This document shows, in pieces, positions 1 through 8,681 of a stretch of DNA of 64,000 nucleotides. This DNA is from DATCYZ01 sp036526195. Its GTDB lineage: Bacteria > Pseudomonadota > Gammaproteobacteria > Burkholderiales > SG8-39. Within the stretch, counting starts at the first letter, position 1. Every line of letters starts with the position of its first letter. Below the pieces are notes generated by a model, which saw nothing but the letters and a program-made list of their open reading frames with translations, made no database searches and was not told the DNA's origin. The position numbers and the translations under genes were made by a program. The stretch spans positions 21,733 to 85,732 of the forward strand of contig DATCYZ010000080.1 of NCBI GenBank assembly GCA_036526195.1. The letters run 5' to 3'.

Positions 1-130
1 AAAGGGCGCGGCGCAAGCGCAATCGATCCGGCCGACCGCGCCGCTATGCTAAATTACGCGCCTTCCGGAGCGGCCCGCGCCGCCATCAACCCGGCGGCCC
101 GTCCGCCTCATCGCAAGACCACGAGAACCC
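1..130. other. Non-coding left edge
   Basis: No convincing gene is seen in these bases. A TATGCT/TAAATT AT-rich patch around 44-55 could contain a -10 element for the yqhA-like gene, but no -35 partner is clear. Confidence 0.4.
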
Positions 131-769
131 ATGTCGAAACCCGAAACCGGCCGCCCCTCGGGCGAGGCGCGCGCCATGCGCCCCATTCCCGCCTTCATCT
201 TCGCCAGCCGCTGGCTGCAGTTGCCGCTGTACCTCGGCCTGATCCTCGCGCAGACGGTGTACGTCTGGCACTTCTGGGTCGAGCTCGCCGACCTGATCGG
301 CGCGGCCTTCGGCAACCAGGCGGCACTCGACCACATCATCAGCGCGGTGGCGATCGAGGGCGCGCCGCGTCCGACCAAGCTGACCGAGACCATCATCATG
401 CTGGTGGTGCTCGGCCTGATCGACGTCGTCATGATCTCCAACCTGCTCATCATGGTGATCGTCGGCGGCTATGAAACCTTCGTCTCGCGCATGCACCTGA
501 ACGCGCACCCGGACCAGCCCGAGTGGCTGTCGCACGTGAACGCCTCGGTGCTCAAGGTCAAGCTCGCCACGGCCATCATCGGCATCTCCTCGATCCACCT
601 GCTGAAGACCTTCATCAACGCCGCCGCCTACGACGAGAAGACGCTGATCGCGCAAACCGTCATCCATATCGCGTTCCTGTTGTCCGCGATCTCGATTGCC
701 TATTGCGATCGACTGATGGCGCCGACGAACCATGCCGCGCGGCGTCCGGCGCCCGACGCGGCCCACTGA
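131..769 (+). CDS. yqhA: YqhA-like UPF0114 inner-membrane protein
   Basis: The 212-residue product matches the UPF0114/YqhA family of small integral membrane proteins, whose function is unknown. Hydrophobic segments lie near residues 30-55, 80-115, 140-165 and 175-195. The middle carries the family-typical stretch DVVMISNLLIMVIVGGYETF, followed by a cytoplasmic-looking charged loop and a K-L-A-T-AIIGISSI helix. The start at 131 gives a hydrophilic 16-residue lead; a second ATG at residue 16 would remove it, so the exact start is uncertain. The fumarase gene follows on the same strand 19 bp after the stop, so the two may be co-transcribed. The family is recognised with good confidence, but no role can be assigned from sequence. 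Confidence 0.85.
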   Translation: MSKPETGRPSGEARAMRPIPAFIFASRWLQLPLYLGLILAQTVYVWHFWVELADLIGAAFGNQAALDHIISAVAIEGAPRPTKLTETIIMLVVLGLIDVVMISNLLIMVIVGGYETFVSRMHLNAHPDQPEWLSHVNASVLKVKLATAIIGISSIHLLKTFINAAAYDEKTLIAQTVIHIAFLLSAISIAYCDRLMAPTNHAARRPAPDAAH

Positions 770-788
770 ACGAACCGGGGAACACGCC

Positions 789-2315
789 ATGACCGCCATT
801 CGCCAGGACGACCTCATCAGCAGCATCGCCGACGCGCTGCAGTTCATCTCGTACTACCACCCGGCAGACTACATCCAGGCACTGGGCCGCGCGCACGAGC
901 GCGAGCAGTCCGGCGCCGCCAAGGATGCGATCGCGCAGATCCTCACCAACTCGCGTATGTGCGCCGAAGGGCACCGGCCGATCTGCCAGGACACCGGCAT
1001 CGTCAACGTCTTCCTGCGCGTCGGCATGAACCTGCGCTGGGCCGATGCCACGATGTCCGTCGAGGACATGGTGAACGAGGGCGTGCGTCGCGGCTACAAC
1101 GATCCGGACAACCCGCTGCGCGCCTCGGTGCTCGAGGACCCCGCCTTCGGCCGGCGCAACACGCGCGACAACACCCCTGCGGTGATCCACGTGCAACTGG
1201 TGCCCGGCGACACGCTGGATGTCGATGTCGCTGCCAAGGGCGGCGGCTCGGAAGCGAAGTCGAAGTTCGCGATGCTGAATCCCTCGGACTCGATCGTCGA
1301 CTGGGTGCTGAAGACGGTGCCCACCATGGGCGCGGGCTGGTGCCCGCCCGGCATGCTCGGCATCGGCATCGGCGGCACCGCCGAGAAGTCCATGCTGATG
1401 GCCAAGGAGGCGCTGATGGCGCCGATCGACATGGCCGAACTGAAGGCGCGGGGTCCGGCCGACAAGCTCGAGGCGATGCGCATCGAGCTCTACGACAAGG
1501 TGAATGCGCTGGGCATCGGCGCGCAGGGCCTGGGTGGCCTTTCGACCGTGCTGGACGTCAAGATCCTCACCTATCCGACCCACGCGGCCAACAAGCCGGT
1601 GGCGATGATCCCGAACTGCGCGGCCACGCGGCACGTGCACTTCACGCTCGACGGCAGCGGCGCGGCGGTGTTCAAGGCGCCGAGCCTGTCGGACTGGCCC
1701 GCGGTCACCTGGAAGCCGGACGCCGCGGCGCGGCGCGTGAACCTCGACGCGCTCACGCGCGAGCAGGTGAAAAGCTGGAAGTCCGGCGAGCGCCTGCTGC
1801 TCTCCGGCAAGCTGCTCACCGGGCGCGACGCCGCGCACAAGCGCATCCAGGACATGCTCGAGCGCGGCGAAAAGCTGCCGGTCGACTTCACCAACCGCGT
1901 CATCTACTACGTCGGGCCGGTCGACCCGGTGCGCGAGGAAGCGGTCGGCCCCGCCGGCCCCACCACCTCGACGCGCATGGACAAGTTCACCGACATGATG
2001 CTGGCGAAGACCGGCCTGGTGGGCATGGTCGGCAAGGCCGAGCGTGGCCCGGTGGCCATCGAGGCGATCCGCAAGCACGGCGCGGCCTACCTGATGGCGG
2101 TGGGCGGCGCGGCCTACCTGGTGTCGAAGGCGATCCGCAAGTCGCGCGTGCTCGCCTTCGAGGACCTCGGCATGGAAGCGATCTACGAGTTCACCGTCGA
2201 GGACATGCCGGTGACGGTGGCGGTGGATGCCGGCGGCACCTCGGTGCACCAGAGCGGCCCCGCCGAGTGGGAATCGCGCATCCGCGAATTCAAGCTGCCG
2301 GTCGTCGCGGCGTGA
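789..2315 (+). CDS. fumA: Class I fumarate hydratase (Fe-S, FumA type)
   Basis: This cytoplasmic enzyme interconverts fumarate and malate in the TCA cycle using an oxygen-sensitive [4Fe-4S] cluster. The start MTAIRQ (508 aa) was chosen because GGGGAA lies just ahead of it; the more upstream in-frame ATG would overlap the yqhA-like gene. The N-terminal alpha domain contains GHRPICQDTGI (Cys66), GAGWCPPGMLG (Cys185) and MIPNCAATRHVHF (Cys277), the three likely cluster ligands. The C-terminal beta domain contains GPAGPTTSTRMDKFTDMML. The length fits the single-chain class I family. It complements sdh and mdh elsewhere in the window. Some family members act on mesaconate or tartrate as well, so fumarate is the likely but not the only possible substrate. 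Confidence 0.93.
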   Translation: MTAIRQDDLISSIADALQFISYYHPADYIQALGRAHEREQSGAAKDAIAQILTNSRMCAEGHRPICQDTGIVNVFLRVGMNLRWADATMSVEDMVNEGVRRGYNDPDNPLRASVLEDPAFGRRNTRDNTPAVIHVQLVPGDTLDVDVAAKGGGSEAKSKFAMLNPSDSIVDWVLKTVPTMGAGWCPPGMLGIGIGGTAEKSMLMAKEALMAPIDMAELKARGPADKLEAMRIELYDKVNALGIGAQGLGGLSTVLDVKILTYPTHAANKPVAMIPNCAATRHVHFTLDGSGAAVFKAPSLSDWPAVTWKPDAAARRVNLDALTREQVKSWKSGERLLLSGKLLTGRDAAHKRIQDMLERGEKLPVDFTNRVIYYVGPVDPVREEAVGPAGPTTSTRMDKFTDMMLAKTGLVGMVGKAERGPVAIEAIRKHGAAYLMAVGGAAYLVSKAIRKSRVLAFEDLGMEAIYEFTVEDMPVTVAVDAGGTSVHQSGPAEWESRIREFKLPVVAA

Positions 2316-2353
2316 CGCGGGCCGCGGCGCGCTGCGTCCGCGGCTAGTCGCCG

Positions 2354-3529
2354 ATGCGCACCGACTGGGGCGCGATCGGCGCCGTGTTTGCAGGCGGTCT
2401 GGTCGCCGGCGCGTGCATCGGCAAGGTGCCGCCCGCGCTCCCGGGACTGCGCGAATCCCTCGGCCTGAGCCTCGTCGAGGCGGGTTTCATCGCCACCATG
2501 CTCAACGTCATGGGCATGGTCGCCGGCCTCGGCGCGGGCGTGCTCTGCGATCGCTTCGGCCACAAGCGGCTTGCGCTCGCGGGCCTCGCGACGATGGCCG
2601 CCGGCGGCTTCATCGGCGCACTGTCCTGGGGCTTCGCGCCCCTGCTCGCCGCGCGCTTCATCGAAGGCGCCGGGTTCATCGTCTTCACCGTGTCGGGCTC
2701 CGCCCTGATGACCGCGTCGGCGGCCGGTGCCCGCGACCGCGCGCGCGCGCTCGCCTTGTGGAGCGCCTACATGCCCACCGGCGGTGCCACGGCGCTGCTG
2801 CTCGCGCCGTGGCTGATCGCGACGACGGGCTGGCGCGGCCTGTGGACGGCGATCGCCCTCGCCACCCTCGTCGCCCTCGCGCTGGTGGCGCGCCATGCGC
2901 CCGTGCCGGCACATGGCGCGGTGCGCTCGATGCGGCTGGTGCGCGAGGCCCTGCGGCAACCGGGCAACATCGCGCTCGCGATCCTGTTCGCGTTCTACGT
3001 CGCGCAGTGGACCTCGGTGATGATCTGGCTGCCGACCTTCGCCATCGAGCAACGCGGTGCCTCGCACGCCACCGGAGCGCTGCTGGCCGCGGCCATGGTC
3101 ATCGCGAACATTCCCGGCAACCTCGGCGGCGGCTGGCTGCTCTCGCGCGGCGTGCCGCGGGGGCGGCTGGTGATCGTGGCCGCGCTGGTCGCCGCGCTGT
3201 GCGAGATCGGCATGCTGCAAGACGCGCTGCCCGACGCGCTGCGTTTCGCGCTGGTGCTCGCGTTCTCGTGCGTCGCCGGCACCATCCCGAGCGCCATCTT
3301 TTCCGGCCTGCCGGTCCATGCGCCGACGCCGCAGCACATCGGCACCGGCAACGGTTTCGTCATGCAGACCTCGCAGGCCGGACAGTTCTTCGGCCCGATC
3401 GCGCTCGCCTGGGTCGCCTCGAACCACGGCGGCTGGCAGGCGAGCCTCGGCCTGATGCTGGCCTTCGCCGCCTGCTGCGTCGGCTGCGGGATCGCACTCG
3501 GGCGGATCGAAGCCCGCCGGGAAACGTAG
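2354..3529 (+). CDS. MFS transporter, CynX/NimT-like
   Basis: The 391-residue protein has about 12 hydrophobic segments and the MFS loop 2-3 signature (GVLCDRFGHKR near residue 65), so it is a major facilitator of the inner membrane. The overall look (short, Gly/Ala-rich, no large central loop) resembles the CynX/NimT and organic-anion branches. It is on the same strand as the HMG-CoA-lyase-like and CoA-transferase genes that follow within 30 bp of its stop. A carrier for the organic acid those enzymes process is therefore plausible, but this is inference from context. No strong ribosome-binding site precedes the chosen ATG. Confidence 0.8.
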   Translation: MRTDWGAIGAVFAGGLVAGACIGKVPPALPGLRESLGLSLVEAGFIATMLNVMGMVAGLGAGVLCDRFGHKRLALAGLATMAAGGFIGALSWGFAPLLAARFIEGAGFIVFTVSGSALMTASAAGARDRARALALWSAYMPTGGATALLLAPWLIATTGWRGLWTAIALATLVALALVARHAPVPAHGAVRSMRLVREALRQPGNIALAILFAFYVAQWTSVMIWLPTFAIEQRGASHATGALLAAAMVIANIPGNLGGGWLLSRGVPRGRLVIVAALVAALCEIGMLQDALPDALRFALVLAFSCVAGTIPSAIFSGLPVHAPTPQHIGTGNGFVMQTSQAGQFFGPIALAWVASNHGGWQASLGLMLAFAACCVGCGIALGRIEARRET

Positions 3530-3532
3530 AAT
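3527..3532 (+). promoter_or_regulatory. Possible -10 element (TAGAAT) before HMG-CoA-lyase-like gene
   Basis: A GTAGAATGC block overlaps the end of the MFS gene, 26 bp before the chosen start codon. The same GTAGAATGC string occurs upstream of glnS near 60125. No good -35 is visible, so this is only a candidate internal promoter. Confidence 0.3.
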
Positions 3533-3557
3533 GCCGCAAGCCAAGGAGGATTTGCCC

Positions 3558-4481
3558 ATGCCTGACGTCCATCTCTGCGAAGTCGGACCGCGCGACGGCC
3601 TGCAGAACGCACACCACCTGATGCCCACGGAGGTGAAGAAGCGCTGGATCAGCGCGCTTGCCGGCGCGGGCCTGCGGGAAATCGAGGTCGGCTCCTTCGT
3701 GCCGCCGAAGCTGATTCCAGCGATGGCCGACACCGGCGAGATCGTGGCCCACGCCCGCAGCCTGCCCGGCGTCTGTGTCGTGGCGCTCGCGCCCAACCTG
3801 AAGGGCTTCCAGCGCGCGGCGGAAGCCGGCGCGCACAAGGTCACTTTTCCCGTTTCGGCCAGCCACGCCCACAGCGTCTCGAACGTGCGCATGACGCCGG
3901 ACCAGATGGTCGAGGAAGTCGCGCGCTGCATCCAGTGGAACCGCGACCAGCCCGAGGCGAAACGCATGCTGGTCGAAGGCGCGGTGGCCACCGCCTTCGG
4001 CTGCACGCTGCAGGGCGCGGTGCCCGAGGACGAGGTGGAGCGCATCGCCGTGGCGCTGGTCGAGGCCGGCTGCGACTGCATCGCGGTCGCCGACACCGTC
4101 GGCTACGCCAACCCGGCGCAGGTGCGGCGCATCTTTGCGCGCGTGCGCAAGGCCGTCGGCGGCAAGCTCGAGGGCGCGCATTTCCACAACACCCGCGGCC
4201 TCGGGCTGGCCAACGCGCTGGCGGCCTGGGAGGAAGGCGTGCGGCACTTCGATTCCTCCATGGGCGGCCTCGGCGGCTGCCCCTTCGCGCCGGGCGCGAG
4301 CGGCAACGTGATCACCGAGGACCTGGTCTTCATGTTCGAGAGCATGGGCGTGTCCACCGGCATCGACTTCGAGCGCCTGCTCGCGGCGCGCGCGGTGCTC
4401 ATCGAGGGCCTGCCCGAGGAACCGATCTACGGCCACACGCCGATGGCCGGGCTGCCGAAGGGATTCCGGGCCGCTGCGTGA
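3558..4481 (+). CDS. Hydroxymethylglutaryl-CoA lyase family protein
   Basis: The 307-residue product is an HMGL-like TIM-barrel lyase. It carries the N-terminal GPRDGLQN motif, a metal-binding HFHNTRG, and the C-terminal GGLGGCPFAPGASGN loop that holds the catalytic cysteine. The family cleaves 3-hydroxy-3-methylglutaryl-CoA to acetyl-CoA and acetoacetate. The start at 3558 is fixed by a full AAGGAGG at 3543-3549 with 8-nt spacing; an in-frame ATG at 3531 lies upstream of that site and is unlikely. The stop overlaps the start of the CoA-transferase gene by 4 bp (GTGA), so the two are translationally coupled. Such pairs can activate and split a branched dicarboxylic acid such as 3-hydroxy-3-methylglutarate; the substrate is not proven. 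It may serve leucine breakdown or a related acyl-CoA. Confidence 0.88.
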   Translation: MPDVHLCEVGPRDGLQNAHHLMPTEVKKRWISALAGAGLREIEVGSFVPPKLIPAMADTGEIVAHARSLPGVCVVALAPNLKGFQRAAEAGAHKVTFPVSASHAHSVSNVRMTPDQMVEEVARCIQWNRDQPEAKRMLVEGAVATAFGCTLQGAVPEDEVERIAVALVEAGCDCIAVADTVGYANPAQVRRIFARVRKAVGGKLEGAHFHNTRGLGLANALAAWEEGVRHFDSSMGGLGGCPFAPGASGNVITEDLVFMFESMGVSTGIDFERLLAARAVLIEGLPEEPIYGHTPMAGLPKGFRAAA

Positions 4482-5653
4482 GCACCCTGCCGCTCGAGGG
4501 CGTGCGCGTCGTCGAGTTCGCACACATGGTGATGGGCCCGTCCTGCGGACTGGTGCTCGCGGACCTCGGCGCCGAAGTCATCAAGGTCGAGCCGCTGGAG
4601 GGCGACAACACCCGGCGCCTGGCCGCCGCCGGCGCCGGCTTCTTCCCGATCTTCAACCGCAACAAGAAGAGCCTCGCCGTCGACCTGAAGCGCGAGGCCG
4701 GCCGCGCGCTGGTGCTGCGCCTGCTCGACGGCGCGGACGTGCTCTCGGAGAACTTCCGCCCCGGGGCGCTCGACAAGCTCGGCTTCGGGCAGGCGGCGCT
4801 CGCCGCGCGCAATCCGCGCCTGGTCTATTGCTCGTTGAAGGGATTCCTCCCCGGGCCCTACGAGCATCGCGCGGCGCTGGACGAGGTGGTGCAGATGATG
4901 GGGGGCCTTGCCTACATGACCGGCCTGCCCGACCGCCCCTTGCGCGTCGGCTCCTCGGTGAACGACATCATGGGCGGCATGTTCGGCGCCATCGGCGTGC
5001 TTGCGGCCCTTCGCGAGCGCGAGACGACCGGCCGGGGAAAGCTCGTCACCAGTGCACTGTTCGAGAACACCGCCTACCTCGTCGCCCAGCACATGGCGCA
5101 GTTCGCCATCACCGGCGAGGCGCCGCCGCCGATGTCGGTGAAGCGCCCGGCCTGGGGCGTCTACGACATCTTCGAGACCGCGGACGCCAGCCGGCTGTTC
5201 GTCGGCGCCGTGACCGACACGCAGTGGGTGGTGTTCTGCAAGGCCTTCGAACTGCCAGAACTCGCCGCCGACCCGCGCCTTGCGACCAACGCGTTGCGCG
5301 TGAAGGAACGCGAATGGCTGATCCCGCGGCTCGGCCTTGCGCTGAAGAAATACACGCGTGATGAGCTCGCGGCCAGGCTCGAGGCCATCGGCCTGCCGTT
5401 CGCGCCGATCAACACGCCCTGGGACCTGTTCGACGATCCGCACCTGAAAGCCTCGGGCGGGTTGCTCGAGACGCTGGTGGCGCCCGGGGTCAGCATTCCG
5501 GTGCCGGCGCTGCCGCTGGCGCTCGACGGCGAGCACCTCGGCAAGCGGATGGATCCGCCGGGCATCGGCGAGCACACGCGGGAGGTCCTTGCCGCGCTGG
5601 GGTGTTCGACCGCCGAGATCGACGGGCATTTCGCGGCCGGGGTGGTGGCGTGA
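4478..5653 (+). CDS. CaiB/BaiF family (class III) CoA transferase
   Basis: A 391-residue family III CoA transferase that moves CoA between carboxylic acids. Family features are the opening PLEGVRVVEFAHMVMGP, the GAEVIKVEP motif near residues 31-39, and Asp163 in SSVNDIMGG, which aligns in position with the catalytic Asp of formyl-CoA transferase. The start is a GTG inside the lyase gene's last codons (GTGA overlap); reading further upstream would run inside the lyase gene in another frame. The tight coupling implies joint stoichiometric production with the lyase: this enzyme would make the acyl-CoA that the lyase cleaves. The donor could be succinyl-CoA or acetyl-CoA; this cannot be read from sequence. 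Confidence 0.88.
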   Translation: MSTLPLEGVRVVEFAHMVMGPSCGLVLADLGAEVIKVEPLEGDNTRRLAAAGAGFFPIFNRNKKSLAVDLKREAGRALVLRLLDGADVLSENFRPGALDKLGFGQAALAARNPRLVYCSLKGFLPGPYEHRAALDEVVQMMGGLAYMTGLPDRPLRVGSSVNDIMGGMFGAIGVLAALRERETTGRGKLVTSALFENTAYLVAQHMAQFAITGEAPPPMSVKRPAWGVYDIFETADASRLFVGAVTDTQWVVFCKAFELPELAADPRLATNALRVKEREWLIPRLGLALKKYTRDELAARLEAIGLPFAPINTPWDLFDDPHLKASGGLLETLVAPGVSIPVPALPLALDGEHLGKRMDPPGIGEHTREVLAALGCSTAEIDGHFAAGVVA

Positions 5654-5682
5654 ACCGGTTCGGCGCCGGACACGGCCTAATA

Positions 5683-5698
5683 GTAACATATATGTTAC
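5683..5698. promoter_or_regulatory. Perfect 16-bp AT-rich palindrome, candidate operator
   Basis: GTAACATATATGTTAC reads the same on both strands. It sits in the 90-bp gap between the CoA-transferase stop and the oxygenase start, in an AT-rich island that stands out from GC-rich surroundings. It lies about 45 bp before the start codon at 5744, where an operator over a promoter would be. No regulator gene is adjacent, so the cognate protein (TetR, MarR, GntR and similar families use such sites) is unknown. Confidence 0.55.
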
Positions 5699-5743
5699 CA
5701 TATTTGGGGGAACGGCGTATCCGGGCGCCACAAGGCGAACACC

Positions 5744-6505
5744 ATGCTGACTGAATCCCAACTGGGGCATTACCGGGACCGCGGCTACGTGATTCCCGAA
5801 TTCCGCCTGCCGGCGCCCGTGCTCGAGGACCTGCGCGCCGACCACGTACGCCTGGTCGCGCGCCACCCCGAGTTCCGCCAGTACTGCCCCAACCTGCTCG
5901 CCTACGACCTGCGTTTCCTCGAGGTTGCGCGCACGCCGGAGATCGTCGGGATGATCGGCCAGGTCCTCGGCCCGGACTTCGCGCTGTGGAACTCGAGCCT
6001 CTTCGCCAAGCCCGCCGCCGACGGCAAGCGCACGCCCTGGCACCAGGACGGCCAGTACTGGCCGATCCGGCCGCTGGCCACCTGCACGGTGTGGATCGCA
6101 ATCGACGATTCGACCACCGAGAACGGCTGCCTGCGCGTCATCCCCGGCTCGCACCACGGCCAGAAGCTGCGCGCGCACCGCAAACTGGAGACGGACGACG
6201 CCACGCTCAACCAGGAACTGCTCGAATCGGAGTACGACCTCGCGCAGGCCGCGGACCTCGTGCTCGAGGCGGGGCAGATGTCGCTGCACGACGTCTACCT
6301 GCTGCACGGCTCCGAGCCGAACCGCTCGCCGCGCCCGCGCCGCGGCATGACGCTGCGCTTCATGCCGACGACCTCCGTGTTCGACCGCGAGATCGCCCGC
6401 GAGCAGGCGAAAGTGTTTTCGCTCGCCGACCATTCCCAGCGCACGCTCTACCTGATGAGCGGCGTCGACCGCTCGGGACGCAACGACTTCCGGCTGCGGC
6501 GCTGA
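5744..6505 (+). CDS. Phytanoyl-CoA dioxygenase (PhyH) family protein
   Basis: A 253-residue Fe(II)/2-oxoglutarate-dependent oxygenase of the PhyH family. The metal triad is visible as His100 and Asp102 in TPWHQDGQYWP and His188 in DVYLLHGSEPN, with Arg199/Arg200 nearby as the likely 2-oxoglutarate carboxylate anchor. The central CLRVIPGSHHGQKL segment is typical of the family. Enzymes of this family hydroxylate diverse small molecules, not only phytanoyl-CoA, so the substrate is unknown. The gene stands alone, preceded by an AT-rich palindrome that suggests its own control, and it is convergent with the exported methyltransferase gene 28 bp downstream. Confidence 0.88.
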   Translation: MLTESQLGHYRDRGYVIPEFRLPAPVLEDLRADHVRLVARHPEFRQYCPNLLAYDLRFLEVARTPEIVGMIGQVLGPDFALWNSSLFAKPAADGKRTPWHQDGQYWPIRPLATCTVWIAIDDSTTENGCLRVIPGSHHGQKLRAHRKLETDDATLNQELLESEYDLAQAADLVLEAGQMSLHDVYLLHGSEPNRSPRPRRGMTLRFMPTTSVFDREIAREQAKVFSLADHSQRTLYLMSGVDRSGRNDFRLRR

Positions 6506-6533
6506 TTCGTCGTACGGCGACGCGGGCGGGCGC

Positions 6534-7352
6534 CTAGTTCACGCGCCGCTCGAGCCGGAACGGCAGTTCGCGTCCGCCGATCCCGGCCAGGCCCTCGATC
6601 ACCGCGCCATTCACGCGGCCGCGGAAGACCGCCCCGCCCGCGCGCCAGCCGATCTCCGCGCCGGACAGGCGCGCCTCGCGCACCTCCAGCGCGGCCTCCC
6701 CGCCGCGCATGGCGAGCTCGATCTGCTGGAAGTTCTGCTCGATGCGTACCTCGATGGCGCCCAGCCCGGCCGCCTCGCCCGCCCAGGCGCCGCGCACCTG
6801 CGCCGGCACCACCCACAGGTGGAGGATGCTGGTGTCGCCCTGCGAGGGGTGCCGCTCCAGCAGGGGCACCGTCTCGCTGCGGTCCGGGCGCCAGCCGGTC
6901 ATGGTGAAGGCATGCGAGACGATGCGCGTGCCCGGGCGCAGGCTGTCGAGGAACCGCGCCTGCAACTGGTCCATCAGCGAGGGCAGCAGGTAGACCGTCA
7001 CCACGCTGGCCGACGACAGGTCGAAGCGCAGCGCGTTCTCGGCGAAGAAGCGCGTGTGCGCCGACACCCCCGCCGCCTGCGCCGCGCGCTGCGATACCCG
7101 CACCAGGTTCTCGTCCAGTTCGACGCCCGTGGCCGTGGCGCCGAAGTCGCGCGCGGCGGCGATCACGATGCGCCCGTCGCCGGAGCCGAGATCGATCAGG
7201 GTGTCCGCGGCCGAGACCTTCGCCAGGCGCAGCATCGCGTCCACCACTTCGAGCGGCGTGGTGACGAAGGGAGGGCGCACCTCGTTTACCTGGGCCCCGC
7301 CCGGAAGACTCGCGAACAGGCACAGCACGGCCAGCAGCAGGCGGGCGCGCAT
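6534..7352 (-). CDS. Exported class I SAM-dependent methyltransferase with C-terminal beta-rich domain
   Basis: The 272-residue protein has a signal peptide (about residues 1-20, ending LPGGAQ). A Rossmann methyltransferase core follows, with motif I LIDLGSGDGR at 52-61 and the acidic motif II GVELD at 76-80. The C-terminal 80 residues are Gly/Glu/Arg-rich and look like a small beta domain. An exported SAM enzyme is odd because SAM is cytoplasmic; either the leader is a membrane anchor with the domain inside, or the core has another role. The gene starts 11 bp after dctM on the same strand, so it probably ends the TRAP transporter operon. The target is unknown. Confidence 0.75.
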   Translation of the reverse strand: MRARLLLAVLCLFASLPGGAQVNEVRPPFVTTPLEVVDAMLRLAKVSAADTLIDLGSGDGRIVIAAARDFGATATGVELDENLVRVSQRAAQAAGVSAHTRFFAENALRFDLSSASVVTVYLLPSLMDQLQARFLDSLRPGTRIVSHAFTMTGWRPDRSETVPLLERHPSQGDTSILHLWVVPAQVRGAWAGEAAGLGAIEVRIEQNFQQIELAMRGGEAALEVREARLSGAEIGWRAGGAVFRGRVNGAVIEGLAGIGGRELPFRLERRVN

Positions 7353-7363
7353 CGCGGGCCGCC

Positions 7364-8677
7364 TCAGGGCGCCATCAGGCGCGGCAGGTACAGCGTCAAC
7401 TCGGGCACCGCCACCAGCAGGGCGACCACGCCCAGCGCCAGCGCGATGAACGGCGCCACCGAGCGGATGATCTCGCCCATCGAGGTTTCCGGCGAGGCCC
7501 CCTTGGCGACGAACAGCAGCAAGCCGAAGGGCGGCGTGGCCAGGCTGATCTCGAGGATCATCAGCATCAGCACGCCGAACCAGACCGGCTCCAGCCCCAA
7601 TTGCTGCACCACCGGCATGAACAGCGGCACCGTGATCATCATCATGCTCACCTGGTCCATGAAGCAGCCGAGGAAGAGCAGGATCAGCAGCATGCCCACC
7701 AGCAACTCGTACTTGCCCAGGCCCGTGCCCAGCACCGCGGCGGACAGGCCGCCCGAGGCCTGCGAGAAGGCCATCACCTGCGAGAAAGTGATCGAGCCGG
7801 CAATGATGAACAGCGTCATCACCGTGAAGCGCAGGGTCTGTCGCACCGAGACGAAGAAGTTCTCCCAGGTCAGCCGCCGATAGAGCGCCGCGGCCACCAG
7901 CGCCGCGGCGGCCCCAAGCGCGGCGGACTCGGTGGGCGTCGCCACGCCGCCGATGATGCTGCCGACCACCACGAAGAAGATCCCGGAGAGCGGCAGCACG
8001 TACTTGACGAAGGGCATCACGCGCTCGCGCAGGCTCAGTTCCTCGACCTCGTAGGCCGGGGCGAGCGAGGGGTCGAGCGTGCAGCGGACGATGACGTAGC
8101 CGAAGAACAGCACGGCGAGGATCAGCGCCGGAGCGATCGAGGCGATCAGCAGTTCGCCGATCGGAATCTGGGCGATCGAGCCGAGCAGCACCGCGAGCGC
8201 CGAAGGCGGGATCAGCATCGCCAGCCCGCCGACCGCGACGATCGGGCCGACGGCGATCACCGGCTTGTAGCCGCGCCGGTACATCTCCGGCAGCAGGGTC
8301 GAACCGAGCATCGCGGTGTTGGCGATCGTCGAGCCCGAAAGCGAGGAGAAGATGGTGCCGCCGGTGATCGCCACCAGCGAGAGCCGTCCGGGGACGCGCG
8401 TGATCAGCTTGTCCACCGCGTCGATCGCGCGCGCCGCGACGCCGGTGTAGAACATGATCTCGCCCATCAGGATGAACAGCGGGATGGGCGCCAGCGCGAA
8501 GCTCTGCACCGAGTCGACGGCGTTGCGCACCAGCTGGATCACGCCGTTCTCCCCGCCCATGAAGACGTACGCGCCGATCAGGTTGGTGGCGAAGAAGGCG
8601 AAGACCACCGGCACGCCGAGCGCCATGAAGCCGACGAGCGTGCCGAGCAGCACCAGCAGGATCATGTACCAGCTCAT
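7364..8677 (-). CDS. dctM: TRAP transporter large permease (DctM)
   Basis: A 437-residue DctM-family protein with about 12 or more membrane segments. It forms the sodium-driven channel of a tripartite ATP-independent periplasmic transporter in the inner membrane. Typical stretches are the N-terminal LLVLLGTLVGFMALGVPVVF, GGLAMLIPPSALAVLLG, GGVATPTESAALGA and the C-terminal PPFGLLLFVAKG. It lies 4 bp downstream of dctQ and shares that transcript. Its substrate is defined by the DctP protein further upstream, which cannot be identified by sequence alone. Confidence 0.95.
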   Translation of the reverse strand: MSWYMILLVLLGTLVGFMALGVPVVFAFFATNLIGAYVFMGGENGVIQLVRNAVDSVQSFALAPIPLFILMGEIMFYTGVAARAIDAVDKLITRVPGRLSLVAITGGTIFSSLSGSTIANTAMLGSTLLPEMYRRGYKPVIAVGPIVAVGGLAMLIPPSALAVLLGSIAQIPIGELLIASIAPALILAVLFFGYVIVRCTLDPSLAPAYEVEELSLRERVMPFVKYVLPLSGIFFVVVGSIIGGVATPTESAALGAAAALVAAALYRRLTWENFFVSVRQTLRFTVMTLFIIAGSITFSQVMAFSQASGGLSAAVLGTGLGKYELLVGMLLILLFLGCFMDQVSMMMITVPLFMPVVQQLGLEPVWFGVLMLMILEISLATPPFGLLLFVAKGASPETSMGEIIRSVAPFIALALGVVALLVAVPELTLYLPRLMAP

Positions 8678-8681
8678 CGGC

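Noticed and set aside
660..2249. Long minus-strand open frame opposite the fumarase gene
   Set aside because: It is the antisense shadow of a high-GC gene: His/Arg/Ala-rich low-complexity protein without family motifs. The same holds for other long frames antisense or out of frame with real genes.
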